Assembly (NCBI RefSeq): GCF_910592395.1
Contig: NC_088324.1
Span: 8,398,953 to 8,458,952 of the forward strand
DNA from: Lineus longissimus
Lineage: Eukaryota; Nemertea; Pilidiophora; Heteronemertea; Lineidae
Reading direction: 5' to 3'
DNA length: 60,000 nucleotides
Shown here: piece by piece, positions 34,444 to 44,369 of the stretch
How positions within the stretch are numbered: the first letter of the stretch is position 1
Layout of the letters: every line of letters starts with the position of its first letter
Made by a program: the position numbers and the translations under genes
Notes under the pieces: generated by a model
What the model was told of the DNA's origin: nothing
Database searches by the model: none
The model's input: only the letters and a program-made list of their open reading frames with translations

Positions 34444-34845
34444 AACGGCCCTTGGTAGTTTAGTGGTAGTAACCTATCTGAACTAGATAACTTTTTTTAC
34501 TGCGTGCGTGTAACCAGTGGTAACGAGATAAGAAAGCAGATGTTATGCACTTTTAAAACTTAGAAGTTGCGTTATCTGGTTTTTGGCCTGTTCGCCCATA
34601 TTATTGTTATTATTATTAATCTTCTCTACATTATTCTCTATATGTAGGGCTAATGTAGGTCTACACCATCGAACTTTATTCAGGTCCGTGATCACACAGA
34701 AAAATATAAGATCATTAATTAAGCAAGGGGAATTAATCAAGGCTACTTTTCGTGATATTTGCTGAGGTTCCTTTTACCTTTAACTTCTAGACATCTATTT
34801 TGTTCAATAATTTTACATCTGACCAAATACATATAGAGTGGAGAG

Positions 34846-35160
34846 GGGTCGCACTGTCTCTTTAATCTTGTGACTGAGCTCATTGTGAACAGTGATCACA
34901 TGCCAAAGGTGATGCGAATTCACTGTCTCTTTGATATTGCGGCTAATTAGAGCTAATTGCGAACACTAATCACATGCCAAAGGTGATGCGAATTCACTGT
35001 CTCTTTGATATTGCGGCTAATTAGAGCTAATTGCGAACACTAATCACATGCCAAAGGTGATGCGAATTCACTGTCTCTTTGATCTTGCGGCTAATTAGAG
35101 CTGATTGCGAACACTAATCACATGCCAAAGGTGATGCGAATTCACTGTCTCTTTGATATT
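34846..35160. repeat. 74-bp subterminal tandem repeat, about 4 copies
   Basis: Exact 74-bp spacing of GCGAATTCACTG at 34914, 34988, 35062 and 35136, plus a degenerate first unit. Each unit contains CTAATTAG and CTAATTG, homeodomain-type TAATT cores. Located between the MULE terminus and its promoter, where accessory transposase or host-factor sites are often found. Confidence 0.92.
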
Positions 35161-35250
35161 TCGATTAACAATAAAGGAACGATTACTAATTACAGACGGA
35201 ACCTAATTCAAGAATGAGTACTGTTCATTTTATCATCTCGTCACGATGAC

Positions 35251-35258
35251 TATATAAA
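35251..35258 (+). promoter_or_regulatory. TATA box of the MULE transposase gene
   Basis: TATATAAA, 87 bp before the ATG at 35345. The spacing suits a start of transcription near 35280 and a 5' UTR of about 60 nt. Confidence 0.7.
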
Positions 35259-35344
35259 CCCCCAGAATTCTCAAGATCTTCATCAGTTTATTCCAAGACT
35301 TCATTGCTGCTACAACTCGACGCTACTTTCATCAACACCTTACT

Positions 35345-36766
35345 ATGACAGAAGAGGATCCCTGCATCTCCTGCCGCAAGCAAGTGAAGAGACGACAACA
35401 TGGCCTCCAGTGCGAAGGATGTGACCAGTGGCAACACCGAATCTGCAACACGGGTATCAGCCAGAAAGAGTACCGTGCCGCTGTCAAGCTGGGGAATGCG
35501 ATCAGCTGGAGGTGCCAACGGTGTCAGGCAAGAAGTTACAGCCGCCTTAGTGTTGGGGAGCCCCAGGGCGAGAGCACACGATTGTCACTGCAAAACACTT
35601 CCACGTTACAGGTCATCATGAACGAATGGGCTGAAGATCATCAAGAAGTACTGGAAGACGACGAGCCACCACCAGACGTAGACGTAGACCACGGCATGCC
35701 AAGTGAAGCAGAGCTGCAGATGGTGGTCGACGAGTATATTGCCGAGCAGCACCAGGAAGAACAGAGCACCAGCAGTGACCCCACCCTCGGCGAATTTGAT
35801 ATCCCATCCGTCCTTCAAGAGTCTTCAATGCGAGAACCAGACCCATTGCCGTACGACAGAGCTGCAGCACCTGCACTGTACGAAATAATCTACAATGGCT
35901 CACAGAAAGGAAAAGAAAAGCTTGCCGACAGTCATGGTTACCTATACACAGTGAAGGCCACGAAGAGACAGAACGGGAACCGGACCTGGAGATGTAGCGT
36001 GCGTAACAAGAATGTCTGGTGCAAGGCCACGGTGCTCCAGAAAGGTTCCAACTTTATACGAGGCAGTCTACCCCACGTCCATCCCGGCAAGCTAGGGGCT
36101 GCCATTGCAACGAATGTGGCAATAGAGATCAAGAAGTCAGCAGCCAAAGAGATCTTCACGCCTGCTGCAGAAATTGTAAACCAGGTGTTCCTGAACAAAG
36201 ACATACAGACGAGAACAGCGCCATTGGAAGCGCTTCAAAACCCCGTCAACTTGGCAAGAGCGGCGAATCGTTTCCGGCAGAAAATGCGCCCAGCTGAACC
36301 GAAAGACCTCGAATTCGATCTTGACGAAACGCACATTCCCGAAGACTTTTTGCGTAAAGACATTCGAGTAGACGGAAAGCGGCACATCATTTTCGCAACA
36401 ACGCAGATGATCCAGTTGCTGACGGAGTCGAAAACTTGGTACATTGATGGTACATTCAAGGTCGTCAAGGAGCCCTTCACTCAACTGCTCAGCGTCCATG
36501 CTTTCGTTCGACAAGGTGACGACATGAAACAAGTCCCGCTTATGTTCGTCTTGATGTCAGGAAAACGAAAGAAGGACTACCGAAAAGTGTTGAAGTCAAT
36601 CAAGCGCCTGACACCAGATCATTCCCTCAAGAAAATCGTCATTGACTTCGAGAGCGCGATGTGGAGAGCCATACCAACAGTGCTACCCGAGGTCAAGATA
36701 CGAGGTTGTTCGTTCCACTGGGCCCAATGCATCTGGCGCAAGATTCAAGAGATCGGTCTGGATTGA
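35345..36766 (+). pseudogene. MULE transposase, N-terminal 473 codons (internally deleted)
   Basis: Nuclear DNA-binding transposase. Residues 7-60 form a PHD-type zinc finger (C7, C10, C23, C26, H31, C34, C57, C60). An acidic linker (residues 100-170) follows. Residues about 181-246 are a FLYWCH finger (WRC at 217, C226, H244, H246). From about 358 comes the RNase-H-like catalytic domain, with the first acid in WYIDGTF (D368), the second in VIDFESAMW (D434), and the CSFHWAQ motif (C455, H458). The frame stops just after WRKIQEIGLD. The conserved C-terminal part resumes immediately in another frame, so the segment expected to carry the last catalytic acid is missing. It could at most make a truncated DNA-binding product. 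Confidence 0.9.
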
Positions 36767-36767
36767 G

Positions 36768-37100
36768 ACGACACAATGGACCCCTAAAACGTGGAGTGTC
36801 TTCAACCAACCCGTTCGCACTAACAACGACTGCGAGGGTTGGCACGGTGCCCTGAATCGACACGCACGTCGGGGAAATATCACGTTCTACGTTTTGGTTA
36901 AGCTTCTCCACGAACAAGCAAGTCTCGTCGGGATCCAAGTCCGTCTTGTGCGTGCCGCCAAACTGAAACGTAGGCAACGAGCCCAATACCGCCAAATCGA
37001 GGGAAAACTCTTCGCAGTTTGGGAGGATTACATTAAAGGAAAGAAGAACGCCCGACAACTGCTCCGTACGTGTTCACATCTCGTTGCCCCAAGTACGTAA
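36768..37100 (+). pseudogene. MULE transposase C-terminal fragment (shifted frame)
   Basis: Reads WSVFNQPVRTNNDCEGWHGA and continues with a basic tail ending in a stop at 37098-37100. The NN-x-EGWH block is characteristic of MULE transposase C-termini. By comparison with the family, several tens of residues are missing between the 36766 stop and this block, so the break is a deletion rather than a simple one-base slip. No splice sites are present that could bridge it. Confidence 0.85.
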
Positions 37101-37767
37101 AACGGTCAAATGGAATGTGCTTTGAACTTTTTCATGCGCTTGCTCTAGACTCTGTCGTCTAAGTCATGGAATGATGGTTACATTTTGGTAATAAAAACAT
37201 ATTGTTTTAAGATAACAAGTGCATATGAACAAGTGTGATATGGTTTTATTCTCTGGCTGTATTTTATATGTTTTGATTTGATTTGATGAACTGTAACAGT
37301 GACGACTGAATGTAAATGTTATCATTACCGGTATAATTGATAATAAACTACTAAGTATGAGTTAAAACGAAACAGGTATTCCGTATTGATTTGTCTTCAA
37401 TTTGACTATGAATGATGATGCAATTCATGACTGCATGCCGACTAACCGGCGGTTCATATAGATCCTAAAGTCTTCTCATTTCTTTCTCATTTAGAAGTAT
37501 GGATATACGACGGTTGATCGGCATGCATGACTGTGGCCCAGACAAATTAAAAGCCCCTCGATCTACTAAGTACTTCTGAATAAACATTGCCAAGCATGCA
37601 AACAGTACTAAGAATGAATAAAGACTACAAATTCTTGAGGTCTAGATCACAGGATCGAAGTTCCCACCCCTAAAAATACTTATCCCTAAACCGCCTCAAC
37701 TATACACTCAACTATACCCGCCCACTTCACACGATACCCTACACTCCGCCGCTATAGGTGCCCATTT

Positions 37768-37868
37768 GACCCAGGGCCGTTTCGACCCGGGGCCGTTTTG
37801 ACTCGGGGCCGTTTTGACTCTATTAAAGCGGGGGCCGTTTTGACCAGGGGCCGTTCTGACTGGTAAGC
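37768..37868 (-). repeat. MULE right terminal inverted repeat
   Basis: Inverted copy of 34341-34443 with five recognisable GTC-AAACGGCCC motifs (one is GTCGAAACGGCCC) and the same TTTAATAGA spacer. Confidence 0.92.
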
Positions 37869-37989
37869 CGTTTACATAGTGTTGGCCGTCGTCACGTCAC
37901 GATGCATTGTAACTCTGACGGTTTTACATTACTGTAACGTGACGTGACGTCTTCGTAAACATTGTTCCCAATCAAGTGCATGAATCTAT

Positions 37990-38850
37990 AGGGGTGGTGG
38001 ATCACTTGACACTTGTTGCCAATGTTAGTCATAGGCCTACTCATAGCCTACCCATACCGTATTTCCCCTTGTCGCCAGAGTCTTCTCCATCACCCTGCAT
38101 CTCAACCTCTTCAGAGGGAGATGAGTCTTTCTCTTTACTTTTCGAACCTCCCATTCTGATCAGTAAAATCGGTTAATGCATGTAATAACAATTTTCACCC
38201 GGAGTTCCTACCTCCTGGCTCATGGCGATTTGATACATCCTCGATGTACACATCGATTCGAGGGCTGTAGGCGAATAGGTAACGCCACCCATTATAAGTT
38301 CAAATAAAACGCGGGAATACGAATTTACAAATTACAAATTACAAAAGTTTATTGAATCGAATTTTGTACAAATATTTATCACGAAGGTTAGAGAGCAAAG
38401 GACATGAACACAAAAAATGAGTCTCATCTTCAGTTACTTTGATTCCCAATGATAGACAGTGTGCACTGTTATATTGTGGTCAACATATCAAAAAATGTTC
38501 GTTAGATAAAATTTGTATAAGTTAGACCAGAAGAAGCTATCATTGATGTGATTATGTATGTTTTTTGGTCGTCTTGATTTGCCTTATGTGAGGACAGAAT
38601 TTTGGGGGATGAAGTATTGGTCTAAGCGGCTCGAGGTTAATTCGTATTTCCCACGTTATGAACTAATGGTAGCGACACCTGTTATTTCTAGAAGAACTCC
38701 GACATCCCTCGAAGTGTAAATTGAGGATGTGACAAATCGCGGTCCCTTACTGTGTGGAAAAAACAAGCCACAAAACTCACTTTCTGAGCCAATTATTCAA
38801 CCGATTTTAAAAACAGTCATTTATTTCATTAGATAAACATTAGGTCCAGT
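37990..38850. other. Upstream region of the DNTTIP2-type gene
   Basis: No repeat boundary or exon recognised. It should contain the promoter and 5' UTR of the gene starting at 38851. No TATA box is evident at a suitable distance. Confidence 0.4.
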
Positions 38851-41800
38851 ATGGAAGTTGAAGATATTATGAGTTCCGACTCCAGTTTTGGAGAAACTTC
38901 TGATGAAAGTGATTCTGAACTTGATGCAATGGTTTCAGACATGTGTTCAGAAATGGCTGAAAAAGTTATTTCTGGCAAAGGTGATGGTGAGAAAAAAGTG
39001 AAGGAAAGAACTGTAGTCGCGGAGCTTGAAGGTGCTGAATCTAGTAGTGACTCCGAGAGTGAAAACGGAGACCAGAACAGTGGTTTCCTGTCTTTTAGTA
39101 AATCGATAAAAAACATTGACGAGAAAGATTCAGGTCCTGCCAATCGACGCCGTCGTGGATCATCAAGAAAAGCTAACAAGAAGAATACAAAACCATCGAA
39201 GGTGCAGGCTGGAAAAAGGTAAATGTAAAGTACGCTTAAAACATACCCTTGGCAGAGATCCTGGTTCTCTCTCTAAATAAATGAAATGGCCAGGGCCATT
39301 GTGCTCACCTCATGTGGAGGAAAGATGGATAAAGAGCATGGTCTTGTGTCATGTAGTGTTAGGTTTGATGTAGGTCCAAGCAATTACAATTTCCCCAAAA
39401 TGGCCAATTTACAGTACATGCGACCTCTGTGACCTTGAAAAGTAGGTCAAATCAAAGAAGACCCGGGTGACACATTGAATGGTTGTTAGAATTAGATGTA
39501 CCTATGATATAAAATTGGTGCCAATCGGGCAAGTCATTACTAGGAATAATGGCATTTTGAAGAATTTAGGATTTGGCCCCCTCCCTGGAGGCCAAACGGC
39601 AAATCAGATCGCACCAAACTTCGGTACCTGAGATCACCTGACCAAGGGGTACATGTGTACTTAATTTGTGATCAATAGTCATTGCAGTTAAGAAACGTGC
39701 CATAGTTACGGCCCGACGGCGAATTTACACCATTTGACCTCTGTGACCTTGACAAGAAGGTCAAATTAAAAACCTGTGTGACATATACTGTATGGTGGTT
39801 AGATGTACCCATGATATCAAATTGGTGGCAATCGGGCAAGAAGTTAAGGAATAATCACATTTTTAAGGTTTTTGGATTTTGCCCCCTGGTGGTCAAGTGG
39901 TGAATCATATTGGACCAAACTTCGGTCCCTGAGATCACCTGACTAAGGGGTAAATGTGTACCAAATTTGGTATCAATAGTCATTGCAGTTTAGAAACGTG
40001 CCATCGTTACATCCTAACGGCCAATTTACACCATTTGACCTCTGTGACCTTGAAAAGGAGGTCAAATCAAAAACCCGGATGATATATGATGCACCTTTGC
40101 TAGAAGTACCTACCATATTTTTTTCAAAATTTCCCGACTACTATTAAGGGAGATATTGCATATTTTCACTTTTAACGTTTGGCCCCCTGGTGGCCAAACC
40201 ATGAAACGAATCGGACCGAAACTTGGTCTCCCAGGTGTCATTACATAAGGGTACATGTGTACCAAGTTTCAACTCAATAGCTCTAACAGTTACGAAACGT
40301 GCCCTGCTAACGGACGACGGACGACAACGACGACGACGACGACGGACGACGGACGCCACGGTATGGGATAAGCTCACCTCTGCTAAGAGGTGAGCTAAAA
40401 AGGGAAACCAGGTTGTGTGTTTCCCATCAAATCTGATAATTGACGAGAAAAAGGTACAGTTGGTCTTGGGAAAATCAAAAGAATACAACAAATCTTACTT
40501 GTAAGTACCAGCCTGGTGAACATATGCTCACAGTCCATTGATCAAAGTCCTACAGAGACGTATCTAAATCTAATCAAAAGTTTTATTTAACATATAATGT
40601 TTCCTATTTTTCAGGATAGAACTTTCATCCTCCCTACAGCCATCGGCAAAGACAGATGTGTACATCAATGTCAATGCTTACAGTGATCCTCAGTCGAATT
40701 CTTTTCAAAATCAGAAAATTAAGAAACTAAATCCAAAGTCAAATGAAGCTGAGGTGAGTCGCATATAATGTCAACTTTGAAATTTCTACCTAGGCATTTT
40801 ATTTCGGCAGATGCTCTGTAGATGTCGACTGCATATATCGTGTTATAACAAATGATTTGGCTCTCAGAACGGTCATTTATAAATCAACCGTCAGGAAAGG
40901 TCGGTAATAAGCAGGATCATCTCAACTCCCTGTAGTAAAAAGGTCCTGTCTGATAAATTCCAAAGGCACTCTTACTGGATGTTAAAGGTTTTTTACGTTT
41001 CCAGGGATATTTTACTACGAGGCTTTATCATTCCTCTTTTAGGTGCTGAAAAAGAGTGTTGTAAGTGCAGATTTTGAGAAGAAAGATTCGATAAAAGCTT
41101 ACGAAGAAAGTAGAAGACAGTTGAAAAAACAGAGACAGGTAAGATACCAAATATTTGCTGCCATTAGCCAGACTTTTAGAAGTCTTGATTTCATGTCTCA
41201 TTCAAAGACAATGCAATGAGAAAATGTGACTTGCTCATGGTTGTAAATGATGTGCCATTCTCGCTTCTCAACTCTACAATGTTTAGATTTTTAGTTTGGC
41301 ATGTTCAATCCTTTAGTAGGAAATAGGGGATTCATGTTTGCTGTTCTTTGGCCCTGCAGCTCTAGAAGCAAACATTGACCCTCAATTTCCTCAGGTTGGG
41401 CAAGTTGAGCACTTTCACCATCAGACCATGCAACCCCTTTCAAATGAACTACAGTAGAACCTCTCTATTAAGGACACATGGGGACTGACAAGTGCTGTCC
41501 TTAATAGAGAGGTGTCCTGATTCGAGAGGTCAAATTGAATGGAAACGACCAATTTGGGACCAAAACTAGTGTCCTTAATCGGGAGGGTGTCCTTAGTAGA
41601 GAGGTGTCCGCTAAGGGAGGTTCCACTGTAATATATTTTCTAACTTCCATTTACAGAAGGAGCGTGCCTCGACTAAGGGAAAGAACTGGTTTGATCTGCC
41701 TGCCACTGAAATGACGGAGGAGATGAAGAACGACCTGAACATCTTACAGATGAGACGTGTTCTAGATCCTAAGAGGTTTTATAAGAACAATGACATGAAA

Positions 41801-42834
41801 GCATTGCCCAAGTACTTCCAGGTAAGATATTGACGAAGATCAACTTGAACGATTTACTGATTTTCTTCTTCTTCTTCAGTGTTCAGACTTTATATGTTTT
41901 GCGGACAAGGTGCTCATTGAGCGAATTAGGCCTGTACCTTCATGATTCAAGCTGATATCCCTGGGATATGCTGATACCCTGGGGAGTGTCTCCGAGCTGC
42001 ATGTTGACGAAGATCAACTTGAAAGATTCACTGATCTTCTCCTTTTTCTCCAGTGTTCAGACTTTATGGGCCGAATTTACGAAGGGTGTTTAAGAGTTAG
42101 ACGCGTGTAAATTCTACATAATCAGTTTCAGGGCCTAATGCGGTTTTCATGAAGAAACCCTGCAAGGCCCTGACTCTGTCTATTCAGACATTAAACGCTG
42201 TTTTAAGCTGAACACCCTTTGTAAATTCGGCCCTATATGTTTTGCGGACAAGGTGCTCATTGAGCGAATCAGGCCTGTACCTTCATGATTCAAGTTGATA
42301 TCCCTGGGATATGCTGATACCCTGGGGAGTGTCTCCGAGCTGCATGTATTCAGCTCTCCGGACTCGCATTCACGTTTGCCCTCTCTGCCAGCTGATCATT
42401 AATACATCTATTTCAAAATCTCTTTCTGTGTTCTTTCCAGTTTGGAAGAGTTGTGGAATCTGCTGCCGACTTCTACCATTCAAGAGTACCCAAGAAGCAG
42501 AGGAAAGCAACAATGGTAGACGAACTGCTGGCTGATGCAGAATTCAGAAAGTAAGTGCAGTGGAATTTTCCTCAGCAGACACCTCTCTTTTACGGACATC
42601 CTCTCTATTAAGGACACTACTTTTGGTCCTAAAATTGTTGACGTCATTCAATTTGACTACTCTCTAATCAGGACGCCTCGCTAGTAAGGATATGTGAAGA
42701 CCTGTATCTCACACTTGTATTCATTTCTGTGTTACAGATTCAACAAGAGAAAGTATGTAGAAATCCAAGAGAAAACGTCCAAGTCACGGGGCAGATTCAA
42801 ACACGCCAAGAGGTTGAAGAACAAGAAGAGATGA
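38851..42834 (+). CDS. DNTTIP2: Fcf2 / DNTTIP2-type rRNA-processing protein
   Basis: Nucleolar protein of the Fcf2 family, needed in yeast for early pre-18S rRNA cleavages. The animal member is DNTTIP2. Exons 38851-39218, 40615-40753, 41043-41138, 41657-41821, 42441-42550 and 42738-42834 have GT-AG borders and agreeing phases, giving 324 aa. Residues 1-122 are acidic, Ser-rich and low in complexity. The Fcf2 domain begins at about residue 210 with NWFDLPATEMTEEMKNDL and runs through RRVLDPKRFYK, LPKYFQFGRVV, DFYHSRVPKKQR and ELLADAEFRKFNKRKYVEIQ, ending in a Lys/Arg-rich tail. It is shorter than human DNTTIP2, mostly in the disordered N-terminal part, and nearer to yeast Fcf2 in size. AATAAA lies at 42866. 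Intron 1 holds a 1.1-kb mobile element. Confidence 0.93.
39280..40398 (+). mobile_element. 1.1-kb Helentron/Pearl-like non-autonomous element, copy 1
   Basis: Starts TGAAATGGCCAGGGCCATTG (6-bp stem ATGGCC/GGCCAT) followed by GCTCACCTC. It ends with a perfect 11-bp hairpin, AGCTCACCTCT-GCTA-AGAGGTGAGCT. Between lie three related monomers of about 300 bp (starting near 39423, 39736 and 40038), each opening with TGACCTCTGTGACCTTGA, then a GAC/GGAC microsatellite. The GCTCACCTC near the start recurs inverted in the end hairpin, like the subterminal repeats of Helentron-derived elements. No protein encoded. In intron 1 of the DNTTIP2-type gene. Confidence 0.85.
41452..41628. mobile_element. AACCTC-type MITE, complete copy
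   Basis: TA lies outside each end. Termini are CAGTAGAACCTCTC and, inverted, CAGTGGAACCTCCC. Inside are several internally repeated AGGACAC and AGAGAGGTGTCC phrases on both strands. The CAGT start with TA duplication suits a pogo/Tigger-type Tc1/mariner MITE. At least six other copies lie in this window. In intron 3 of the DNTTIP2-type gene. Confidence 0.8.
41830..42347. repeat. Tandem duplication of about 174 bp in DNTTIP2 intron 4
   Basis: Unit 1 (41830-42003) and unit 2 (42004-42347) both run from TTGACGAAGATCAACTTGAA to GAGTGTCTCCGAGCTGCATG. Unit 2 is longer because a 166-bp element is inserted in it. Confidence 0.9.
42068..42233. mobile_element. 166-bp MITE with TAT target duplication
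   Basis: Ends are GGGCCGAATTTACGAAGGGT and, inverted, GGGCCGAATTTACAAAGGGT. TAT flanks both sides (42065-42067, 42234-42236). The sister unit at about 41880 preserves the empty site CTTTATATG, confirming the borders. The 3-bp duplication and GGGCC termini suggest a PIF/Harbinger-type element. Confidence 0.85.
42559..42690. mobile_element. AACCTC-type MITE, 3'-eroded
   Basis: Starts CAGTGGAATTTTCC and carries ATCCTCTCTATTAAGGACAC and TCTAATCAGGACGCCTC. In intron 5 of the DNTTIP2-type gene. Confidence 0.65.
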
Positions 42835-42871
42835 TACACTTGTTTTTCTGTATATCAATTGCGAAAATAAA

Positions 42872-44369
42872 AAAGTTGTATTTGATACTTGTTTCACTTC
42901 CATTTTGTTTTGTGATGATATCTGTCACAGTTCAGGAGTTACAAAAGTTGTTGGGACTTTTAAGATGGCGAGGTAATGAAATATCTGTGCTCTCCCAACT
43001 GGCTGAAGCTGTGAGTAACTGCAGTAGCACTGATGGCAACATAGACGTCTTGGTTATCTGATGATGATGATGATGATGATGATGAGACAAATGGCAAATT
43101 ATTATTTTCTTCGGAGCCAGCCCTCCGACTGTTCAACGTGACATCACCAATTGATGCAACTCAACACAAGCACTGGCTAATTGCCATGTTGTTGCTATAT
43201 AGCGGATCAAAGGGTGCCTGCATAATAGGCCTATGTGAGACGCACCGAAACGGGCTAAATATCATCTTCACAGTAAATACATGGTGTTCTTTCAAGGGTC
43301 ATCGGCACAACCTGGAACCCAGAGGACAACGCGTCAAGGCCCAAGCAGGTATAGACCATAAATTGTACATCAATGCCAACAAATCTGTGGGAGACCTCAC
43401 CAAAAATGATGTCATTGAGGAAGGCTGGTGCTCCTCGTTGCAACGTGGTTACAGGGATATACAATTAATTTCTTTCCTGGTTCCCCAAGCTTGGCTTCGT
43501 CTCCTCGTCATCTACAGATAGCATGGTCAATGACACCAAATAGTTCTCATTAGGTGCACTTGTGGATGGAGTCACTTTGGGACCTCTCACCATTTGCAAA
43601 GCATTTAGTAAATGTTGGTCAAACTTGCGCTTGGATGGAGCAACTGCAATCAGGTAAGTCAATAGTTCTAGTGACACTGATGCATCTCAGGTTACTAAAA
43701 TGCAAGGTCCTTCACTAGAATGGATTGGGGGGGGGGGGGGGTTGGAGACAGGCCTCCGCAGCCATGGGAGGCAAACAGTCAGGAGAGAAACCTACCGGTA
43801 AGTCAAACTGGGAAGTCTGGGCTCATCAGTCGGGTTATGGCAACCAAACTAGGAGACGGGGAAAGCACCGCCAACTGGGCGAGCACGCAAAGGCAATCAT
43901 GACTATGCGTACTTAAATGCATTGTACTCGAACAGATCCGGTCAAGCTCCTGCAAATGGGTGACCCAGCATTCACTGCCGCAACTTTATGCTCGACTTCC
44001 ACCAGCAGTGGACTAGAGCCAATAGTCCCATTCTATTGTATCATTGTTGGTGTGAACAGGTACAACCTCCGTGGACAGAGCATAAATGTCAGCGCTCAAC
44101 GCTTCATGCTCAATCTGTCCGTGATTATACAGAGTTCACATGTGACGTGTCACAGTTGTTCCCGTCAAGCGTCACATGAGCAAGGAACAAGTCATTTCCA
44201 AAGAGTGGCTGCATACGATTCACGATGTCACCACATGTTTCTCAGCCCAGGTCGGTTAACTTGGGAAAAATGACATCATAAATCCTGCCCAACTCCGGCC
44301 TTCGACGACTCTTCACCAAAACAAGCCAACACACACAGAAACGCAAGACAGAAATACACCGATCTATTA
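42872..44369. other. Interval between two convergent genes
   Basis: No supported gene. It contains a GAT microsatellite (about 43060-43085) and a 15-nt G run (43727-43741). A 50-codon frame starting at 43764 has a good initiation context (GCAGCCATGG) and begins MGGKQSGEK, but nothing else supports it. Confidence 0.45.

Larger units (their letters stand above)
34341..37868 (+). mobile_element. Mutator-like transposon (MULE) with PHD and FLYWCH domains
   Basis: A 3.5-kb DNA transposon. It is flanked by the 9-bp direct repeat CGTTTACAT (34332-34340 and 37869-37877), the usual MULE target-duplication length. Termini are inverted repeats of about 100 bp. Inside, in order: a 74-bp subterminal tandem array, a TATA box at 35251, a PHD-FLYWCH-transposase frame at 35345-36766, a shifted C-terminal piece at 36768-37100, and AATAAA signals at 37190 and near 37341. 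Near-intact termini and duplication point to a fairly recent insertion, but the transposase is broken. Confidence 0.92.
34304..37989. mobile_element. Palindromic MITE split by the MULE
   Basis: Left arm 34304-34338 and right arm 37955-37989 are inverted copies (ATAGATTCATGCACTTGATT, then GGGAACAA and GTTTAC) with one mismatch. TA/TATA lies outside each end. Without the MULE and one copy of its 9-bp duplication, the original element would be about 150 bp. Its interior also has GTCACGTCACG in inverted orientation. Confidence 0.8.

Noticed and set aside
36642-36765. Upstream part of the shifted MULE frame
   Set aside because: Overlaps the true transposase frame; only the portion from about 36768 matches the family.
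43764-43916. 50-codon frame with good start context, MGGKQSGEK
   Set aside because: Myristoylation-like start is suggestive, but there is no homology, no further exon and no composition signal.
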